The notes beneath the pieces are model-generated. The model did no database searches. It had not been told where the DNA came from and saw only the letters and a program-made list of their open reading frames with translations. A stretch of 64,000 bases of DNA from assembly GCA_034509755.1 (NCBI GenBank), contig CM067559.1:20628501-20692500 (forward strand), given 5' to 3'. Positions 57,495 to 64,000 of this stretch are shown here, one piece after another. How positions within the stretch are numbered: the first letter of the stretch is position 1; every line of letters begins with the position of its first letter. Origin of the DNA: Anisodus tanguticus (Eukaryota; Streptophyta; Magnoliopsida; Solanales; Solanaceae). Both the position numbers and the translations under genes were made by a program.

Positions 57495-58158
57495 AAATAA
57501 GACAAGCTAGGTAGATATTGTCCAAAATGTTGTCAATATACAGGACAAGTGTTGTAGTAATGTTGCGCTATTTTTCAAAAGATTCAAGCATAACTCTAAA
57601 AGGACAGGGAGTAACATAAGAAGGCAAAGCCTCTACTAAAAGATTTGGATGTATACAACAAGAGCAAAGGTCTAAGATTGGTATCGTTCCTATTCTATAG
57701 GAGTACCATGTGCTTCAAAAAGGTTGAAAATTCCTCAATATTTTCTTTAATCTGTATGTGTTCAACTAAGTTGATTAAGGACAATGGTAAAATGTTATAT
57801 TAGTCCAGCGATCAGTCTCATAGGTAACACATATGGAAATATCATCTACCAAATCAGAAAATTCGTAGAGTCTCACAATTCTTGTTTAACTTTGAAATGT
57901 TGCCAACATCAACAACAACATCGTGTTCCAGTACATTGATCAATCTGATTTATCTTATCTTATTCTTGTTTTTGGTATTTAACACGTCTCTGTCTTTAAC
58001 GGAAAATCCACAAAATCTGGAGGACCATTTTTTTTTAATTTTAAATGATGTTATGTGCTATGTAAATCCTTTATTTTAGGTATGTAAAGAATTTTTATTC
58101 TTCTATACAATCTAAATTTAAGGAAAAAGAGTTTGAGTGTAAGTATATTTTTGCCATA
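57495..58158 (+). other. Spacer between pol and third ORF of element D
   Basis: It is non-coding and contains ATGTTGTC and CAACAT motifs (57524-57534, 57896-57918). It aligns loosely with 44033-44947 but has no palindrome. Confidence 0.65.
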
Positions 58159-59750
58159 ATGAAACCTCCCAATTTTGTCTTGGAATTATCATATCAACCA
58201 ATCCATCGAATCATGGCAGCCCAAACACCACCATCACTTTTCAAAACCCAAAGCTTCTCTAACACGCCCAAATCTTCAAAACCCTCTCCCATGTCCATTT
58301 TTCCAAAATTCACAAACACCAAAGATTATTCTCCAATGTCGACTAGTCCAGTGAATAGCAACAAGGTTTACAAGCATTACACTTCCATCAATGACTTGAA
58401 ACCAGTCGAGGAGGACTGCACACAGGCCTTGATCCTGCTTGGTTCAGACAAGCCATTACAGGTGAGCTACCCATGCGATAATGTAAACCCAATCAATGTT
58501 GATGCAACATTTGATTTCTCAAACCTTGCTTTAAGACAGTCAAAATCGACATTCCCGACGCAAAGGTCAAAAAGGGTTTTCGAAAACCAATTCGATGACA
58601 ACCAGTTTGCCAAAAGATTCAGGGAAGAGTCAACTTTCCCTGTTGATACTACCACAAGCAGCAGCACTGACACCGATTTCAGTGTGCCAGTTCTTCCAGA
58701 ACTCCATCAACTTCCACTCTATAAGAAGAAACTGAGAAGGAAAAAGAAGAAGAAGAAGAGATGTCAGATGACATACCTCTACGGAACTTGATTCCTAAAA
58801 GGGTCCGCAGAACATACTGGAGTTTTGATAAAAATGTTGCCTCAGCATCAAAGGCAACAGACGAAAAAATAGACCCAGACTATGTTGCCCCATCATCCGA
58901 GGCAACACCTGCAACCACCTTATCCGAACAAGAAAATACAGAATCTGAAATAGATTCTGAGGTAATTCCCTACTCTTTCATGTTTCAAACGAAATCATGT
59001 TCCAGTAACTGGAATTTGTTTAAAAATAGAGGAGTTAGAGGGGAGAAGGTGATTGACCTAACTTCATTCTCCAAAAATGGTTTAGTTGATTTCTTAAGTA
59101 GTCGAAAGATCTTACGCTCTATATCTGGTAAGAATCCTTATTGTGAGAAGGTGATTAGGGTGTTCTATGCTAATCTGACGTTTGCTGTTAAGGACACAAC
59201 CTCAAAAAAAATTGGGAAAGTGTACCTATACAACAAGGTATACAATTTTACACCTAATATCATCAACTCCACTATTGGGATAATTGTTAGTGAAAGAGAA
59301 CCTCAACCAAACCCCACTGTGGAGGAACTCAATTCGATGATCAAGTACCTTACGGGGAATTTGATCACTGTTTGGGCTCCTCGCAATCCTGTGTCAAAAC
59401 TCACTGCCTTATTTGCCACTTTGCACAAACTTGCTATATACAACTAGCTACCCTCCCTCAATGAGACAGTAGTGACCCTTGATCAAGCATCATTGTTTTT
59501 CAAGATTGGAAGGAATCAGAAAGTTGACTTAGGAACCCTCATATTCAACCATGTAGCCAACTTGGCAGAAAGACAAAGCAACTCTGGCCTTCCATACCCC
59601 TCCTTGATTTTTCAAATCCTACTCAACCAAGGTTTTAAGATTCCAAAAGGAGAAAAACTGAGTCCAGCCTTAGAGGTTTACTCAAGTACAGCGAGCAGTT
59701 GTGAACAGCAGGGACAGGGTTATTGACCTGCCCTAGAAGAAAGTTGAATG
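58159..59750 (+). pseudogene. Third ORF (env-position protein) of element D, nearly intact
   Basis: The ATG at 58159 (or 58213, MAAQTPPSLFKTQS) starts a Ser/Pro-rich region, then a basic run KKKLRRKKKKKK (about 58724-58758) where the frame slips. From 58761: SDDIPLRNLIPKRVRRTY, KVIDLTSFSKNGLVDFLSS, VIRVFYANLTFAV, KIGKVYLYNKVYNFTPNIIN and NPVSKLTALFATLHKLAIYN. After a TAG at about 59447, LDQASLFFKIGRNQKVDLG and FNHVANLAERQS continue to about 59726. Only one slip in an A-run and one stop separate it from a single frame of roughly 500 codons. Function is unknown; no transmembrane segment is evident. Confidence 0.78.
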
Positions 59751-60610
59751 GGACACTAACACATCAAAGGATATTGCCGACATCCCTGGCAACATTGGTC
59801 AAGGAAAGGTCCCAATGTCCGAAGACTGGCTTCGATAGCACATTGCTGAACTTGACAGGCAAATTCAAGACCTAGTGCGAGCCAGGAACTATTATGTGGG
59901 CTTACTTTCTTCACAAAAATGGGGAGATGCTACTCATGATGATGCTGATGTTGCTGCAGGAAGCAGACAGACAGGGGGAGCTGCTACTCATAATCATGCT
60001 GATGTTGCTGCTGGAAGCAGACAGACACAGACAGGGGGAGATGAGTTGAGATGATGATTGCGCTGACTACTTCTGATGTAATAGAGATGAAGATGGTGCT
60101 GCACAGAGTGATCGATCATAGAAAGTGGCTGAAAGCTACTGTGACTCGATTACTTTAGTCAAGGATGATCATGCTGATGGAATGGAGTGATGATTTCAAT
60201 AATAATGGAGTGCTGATAATCTCTGCTTATTTGAATATTAGTGATACTGACATTTGAAATATTGTTTTTGGTTTGTAATATTTTACTTTGGGATATTTGG
60301 TCTGTTCTTGCAGATATTGTGATTGCTTTCTAAAGCTGTTTATATATGTTTGCCTGATGTGGATTGTTATGAATGGTTACTGTAGACTGATTACACAATT
60401 GTTGTAAGTAAGTCACGACTAATAGAACATAACTCCTATCTAATCAAATCATCGATACAACACTGCTTGGAATTTACTACTGCAGGTTTAAGGGGGAGCA
60501 TAACACTGATCCTACTAACTCTTAGAATGTAAGGACTACATCGGGAATCAGTATCCTAGTCATTTTCACTTCGTATGGAGTTTTGTGAAGAAAGACAAAA
60601 AGGGGGAGAT
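59751..60610 (+). other. 3' region of element D with polypurine tracts and a tandem duplication
   Basis: It is non-coding. A unit of 54-62 bp (59928-59981 and 59982-60043) is duplicated, each copy ending in CAGGGGGAG. Further purine tracts lie at 60491 (AAGGGGGAGC) and at 60597-60610 (AAAAAGGGGGAGAT), the latter directly before the 3' LTR. Confidence 0.75.
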
Positions 60611-61537
60611 TGTTGATGTTGGATGGATGTTGTGACAACATCTATAAATGCTCAGGACACCATCTTATGAGAATATGAATGTTACCTGCGATGTTGTGAC
60701 AACATTCCTGACAACATCTCTGTAACGATTTTGCCTATTCTTTCGGCCAAAACAGGATGTGTTACTGTGAGTAAAAAATGACATAGGCAAGCTTACAATG
60801 ATGCTGTGTTTAAAACATGGTAAAAGAAATAGTCAAAGCTTGGAGAGGAAGCATCGTGAAGACCAAGTCCAGAACGTTGAGCTTTTTAAGGAGCAAGAAC
60901 CGGTCCAAGCTGTAGCCTTCTTTTACTCAATCTCCGCAACCAATCAGTGAGAATTTCAAGGGAAGTTCCACACTATAAATAGAGGGGAGCTTCAGAGTAT
61001 CTATATCCAGAATTGAACGAGAAGAATTACCGAGAGAGCTCTTGCATATTCACCTTAGAAACTGGATCAACACACTTAGCCTAAAGTAGTATAACAACAT
61101 CTAGTCCTATATTACTATTGCTGCCCAGATTCTAGATGAAGCTTATATTTCAAGCAATAATAATGAAGATGTTGTATTTGTCTTTTTAGATTTTTAAACT
61201 TTAGGCTGAAGTCATCTGCGACTTCACTTTTGTTTGTAATTTATTTTTTGCATTTATTGTTCAATATTGTAAAAATAAATTCATTTGTAATTGTATATAA
61301 TTTATACAATTCTTTGGTCATTGACCATCAAGGGATATATTAATATATACCCTTGAAAATATAATCCTTGTGTCACTTTACTTTTCTGCTGCATTTACTC
61401 TATAAAGGTTTATAACTGTTTTATCACAATATTGCCTCAGATGTTGACACAACATTGAAGGCAACATCCAGAAACTATTTTAATTGTTACTGTTTTTCTT
61501 TTCATCTTCTTGCTTATCCGTAGCCCCGGACCCAACA
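60611..61537 (+). repeat. 3' LTR of element D
   Basis: It starts TGTTGATGTTGG after a polypurine tract and ends CCGGACCCAACA. It contains TATAAATAG (60974-60982), GAAGTC...GACTTC (61208-61225), TGGTCATTGACCA (61315-61327) and an adjacent stem (61328-61356). Palindromic GATGTTGTGACAACATC is at 60626-60642. Confidence 0.88.
60974..60982 (+). promoter_or_regulatory. LTR TATA box of element D
   Basis: TATAAATAG is followed by AGGGGAGC, in the same relative position as in element C. Confidence 0.72.
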
Positions 61538-62411
61538 GATCTTTTAATATGTTTGTGGATGTACTTTTAATGTGGACATATCCTATTATTTAAGGACTTA
61601 TTCCTTCAATTTCATCATTGCACTTCTTTTTGAGGTTGATGAGTTTCTTCTCAAGTGTTCTTTTTTTTCCAAGTTCAGCTTGTAGGGATAATGTTATACT
61701 TTTCAATTCTCTTTTTATTTCTTCTCGTCAGTTCTTAGAGTCTTCATTTTAACTAGGTGTTGATGCCTTTGTTATACCTTCTAGAATTGAGTTGTTCTAT
61801 TCTAGGATAATGACCTATTTCTTTGGAGAGGCTATAGTCTCTATGATTCTCTTTCTTTCTGACTTCTTCTTTCTTTGATCCTGACTGAATATTGGTTGCG
61901 CAATGAATCGATCCTTAAGTTCCTTCATCATCATGTGTGCAAGACATTTTAATTCCTCTTTTGAATAGGTACTGATGACATCTTTTAGTATGGAGAGTCT
62001 TACATCTACTATTTCTCTCAATTTTTGAGCTTACTTGAGCTAATGGTGTTGTGTTCCTTTCTTTGTTGACTTCTCCCTTATGGCTATTGTTTCTTTCTTT
62101 CCTTTTATCATTTTCATAATTGTCATGTAGTGTGTCTCATATTTGTTTGGCTGTAACATATGTGAAAAATTTGCCGAATTCATTAGGCCCAATGTTGCAT
62201 ATGAGGATCCCTCTTATGAGCAGTTCGTACATGAATGTTGCGACTGCTTCACTAAGTCCTTTGGAGATCTGATTGGATGTTTGGTTCTTCGAAAGATTTC
62301 CTCCTTATTTTTCCAGTTGATTATCTTGGACACATTTTTTGTCAAATCCCCAAAACATTAAATGCATAAACCATAAAGTTGAGCCAACAACAACTCAAAC
62401 ATATTTCTCAA
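61538..62411 (-). pseudogene. Unassigned coding-like relic
   Basis: In minus-strand sense, one frame near 62330-62150 reads GLSEAVATFMYELLIRGIL and FFTYVTAKQI, then DTLHDNYEND. This loosely resembles a copia gag (AK-IWD-L-YE). A Lys/Glu-rich, coiled-coil-like frame follows (62021-61815, EELKCLAHMMMKELKDRF). Stops are frequent and no zinc knuckle or protease follows. I do not recognise it securely; a retroelement gag relic is the best guess. Confidence 0.4.
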
Positions 62412-62630
62412 TGTACTAGAGAGTATTAGCGAATATTCTCTGAATATTCACCGTATATTTTGTAATTATGATAGATGTCTATTTAAGGTAACGTAGGATT
62501 CTAATTGTATTAGAAATCAACCATTTAAGGTAAGTTAGGATTCGTACCATATTAGGAATCAACTTTTGTACAACTATATATATTGTGAATAATGAATGGA
62601 ATCCCTAAGGGAAATTATTCTATCTTACAT
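62412..62630 (+). repeat. 5' LTR of element E (short)
   Basis: The right end CTATCTTACA abuts the primer-binding site. The left end is set at TGTACTAGAGAG as the most plausible TG start, giving about 219 bp. It contains a direct repeat TTTAAGGTAAsGTwGGATTC (62473-62492 and 62523-62542). The partner LTR is outside the window, so the left limit is uncertain. Confidence 0.65.
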
Positions 62631-62644
62631 GGTATCAAGAGCCT
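62631..62644 (+). other. Primer-binding site of element E
   Basis: TGGTATCAAGAGCC is the tRNA-Met(i) complement TGGTATCAGAGCC with one inserted A. Confidence 0.85.
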
Positions 62645-62743
62645 AAAACCTAATCCCTACTCTTCTCCCTTCTTCTTCTCTGTCTCGGCCAAAACAGTTA
62701 TTGTTTTCTTGTTTTTTTCCCTCGGCTGAAAAAAGCAGCCACC

Positions 62744-63890
62744 ATGTCTTCCCCCACGAATTCAGGTTCCTCCACTGGCACTTTTGATAACCCCTCTCAA
62801 CGTTCATCGTCTTCTTTTCACCCGGCGTTCGCCGTTACAAATATCAAGAATTCTATCCCTATAATTCTTGACCAAGAAGACTGTCAATATTCCATGTGGA
62901 CAGAACTATTCTATATTCATGCATGTGCATACAACATGCTCGACCATATTGATGACTCCGTTCCTCGTCCCACCGATATTGCCGAATCAGCATAGCGTCG
63001 CCTTGACGCCATCGTCAAACAGTGGATATACGGCATCATCTCAAAAGACTTATTATGCACTATCATGAAAACAGGTGCCACGGCACGTGACCTTTGGGTA
63101 CGGTTGGAAGAAATATTTTAGGACAACAAAAATACTCGGGCCGTGTATTTGGAGGAGCAATTCAACAATACGCGCCTCGAGAATTTCAACAATATGTCCG
63201 AATATTGCAAACAACTAAAACTCATAGCCGACCAACTTTCCAACGTCGGGACATCTGTTTCTGAAACCAAGATGGTACTCTAATTAGTTGCGGGTTTACC
63301 GAAAGGTGAATATGATACTCTTGCAACAATGATTCAACATGCCGACCCACTACCAAGTTTCACCAAGGCACGGTCACAATTATTGTTGGAAGAAACCCGA
63401 CGTGCCAAACAAGAGGAACATAATCAAAAGGTGTTAGCCGTTGACGGGATGGCACCACTGGCAACCAACACCACCCGGCCACCACCGCATGTGCACCAAC
63501 AGCAGCAGCAACAGCAGGCCAGTGGCAGAGGTCATGGCGGTAGAGGTCGCAACAACAAAGGCAAGGGCCGCGGAAAGGGCCAATGCAACTAGTGGGCTGG
63601 ACAGCAGCCAGACCCAAACACTGGACAACAACAATTCTGGAACCAGCAGTAGCAGTGGTCCAACTAGCAGCAGCAGTGGCCCAACCAGCAGAACTAGGCC
63701 TCGCCTGCATGCCCGTACCCGACTGTAGGGGCCCAATTCCAGCAGCCTACATGGTCGAACAGCATCTTGGGCCCTGTCCCGGCCGAAGAATAAAGACAGC
63801 CCACCTGGTTTTGGTCCAGCAGCAACACCCCAGCAGCCTGGCCCCCACTGATTTGGGCCAGGCCTACAACACCGTGAACCTTCAACAGCC
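62744..63890 (+). pseudogene. Gag of element E
   Basis: The ATG at 62744 follows CAGCCACC, a good plant start context. Sequence: SFHPAFAVTNIKNSIPIIL, YSMWTELFYIHACAYNMLDHI, then in-frame TAG near 62993, IVKQWIYGIISKDLL, a second TAG near 63119, YLEEQFNNTRLENF, YCKQLKLIADQLSNVG and another TAG near 63282. It continues PLPSFTKARSQLLLEE and a Gln- then Gly/Arg-rich RNA-binding-like tail (GRGHGGRGRNNKGKGRGKGQ, 63524-63585), followed by Gln/Pro-rich sequence with stops. All pieces are in one or two frames, so decay is moderate. Confidence 0.85.
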
Positions 63891-64000
63891 CGACGACAAT
63901 TGGTACATGGACACCGGAGCCACATCTCACCTCACGCGGTCGTCATGTAACTTATCTCAACTACTTCGGTTAAAGTCTCCTCAATTTATTACTGTCTGTA
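63891..64000 (+). pseudogene. Protease start of element E (incomplete)
   Basis: DDNWYMDTGATSHLT is encoded at 63893-63937, the copia aspartic protease motif with intact DTGA. The frame runs into the window end. Confidence 0.85.

Larger units (their letters stand above)
52429..61537 (+). mobile_element. Sirevirus-like Ty1/copia retrotransposon D, lacking its 5' LTR
   Basis: Starting 39 bp before the gag ATG, it carries gag, protease, integrase, RT, RNase H, third ORF, polypurine tracts and a full 927-bp 3' LTR (60611-61537). Its proteins are close to those of element C but clearly diverged, and its LTR shares layout more than sequence. The primer-binding site and its own 5' LTR are absent. 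Gag to integrase lie in a single frame with only a few in-frame stops, so it is better preserved than C. Confidence 0.9.
62412..64000 (+). mobile_element. Short-LTR Ty1/copia retrotransposon E, cut by window end
   Basis: A short LTR, primer-binding site, gag and the start of protease are present. Gag resembles that of element F, so I place it in the same Ale/Retrofit-like group. Stops in gag show decay. Confidence 0.82.

Noticed and set aside
3784..61537. CRISPR array or bacterial-type system
   Set aside because: Repeats are LTRs, microsatellites and transposon subterminal motifs; no regular repeat-spacer pattern and no prokaryotic genes are seen.
36715..61537. C and D as one simple LTR-internal-LTR-internal-LTR tandem from unequal crossing-over
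   Set aside because: The internal regions and LTRs of C and D are clearly diverged, and the middle LTR is truncated with loss of the primer-binding site.
63360..63930. Long minus-strand open frames opposite the gag of element E
   Set aside because: They mirror Gln- and Gly-rich codons of gag on the other strand and show no domain.

Overview
The window looks like plant nuclear DNA from a eudicot, probably a solanaceous species. It is AT-rich, holds one intron-containing plant gene, is dominated by Ty1/copia LTR retrotransposons primed by initiator-tRNA-Met, and carries tRNA-derived SINE copies resembling the Au and TS/SolS types. There are no bacterial operons, rRNA genes or CRISPR arrays. 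The only intact-looking host gene is a nine-exon protein phosphatase 2C gene (19810-23967, + strand; 429 aa after splicing), with a 5'-UTR intron and a cysteine-rich C-terminal tail.

Layout: 1-1385 holds a decayed copia LTR plus a gag start on the minus strand. 1386-3788 is non-coding with a SINE flanked by a 19-bp target-site duplication (TSD). 3789-18218 is a 14.4-kb minus-strand Sirevirus-like copia element (A) with TSD GTTAG; a 2.3-kb hAT transposon (7298-9617) and a 1.9-kb solo LTR (14987-16920, TSD GTGTG) are nested inside it. 18224-25660 holds the PP2C gene and its flanks. 25661-32694 is a second copia element (B). 33717-35160 is a decayed hAT element. 36715-52428 is a Sirevirus-like element (C), disrupted by a non-autonomous hAT element in gag (37969-38786), an internal duplication in gag (39964-40921) and a whole short-LTR copia element (F, 45553-50690) in its third ORF. 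52429-61537 is a second, related Sirevirus-like element (D) fused to a truncated LTR. 62412 to the window end is the 5' part of another short-LTR copia element (E).

Elements A, C and D share one design: gag, then protease-integrase-RT-RNase H, then a third ORF downstream of pol (the 'env-like' position), then several polypurine tracts before the 3' LTR. All copies carry stops, frameshifts or lost catalytic residues and are unlikely to be autonomous now. Several insertions can be undone on paper to give back an open gag frame, which fixes the order of events.

Structures the gene list does not explain: a perfect 106-bp palindrome between pol and ORF3 of C; hairpins at the same LTR position in C and D whose stems differ by compensatory changes; and a short dyad (ATGTTGnC paired with GnCAACAT) repeated through the coding and LTR sequence of C and D, with a different iterated motif in A.
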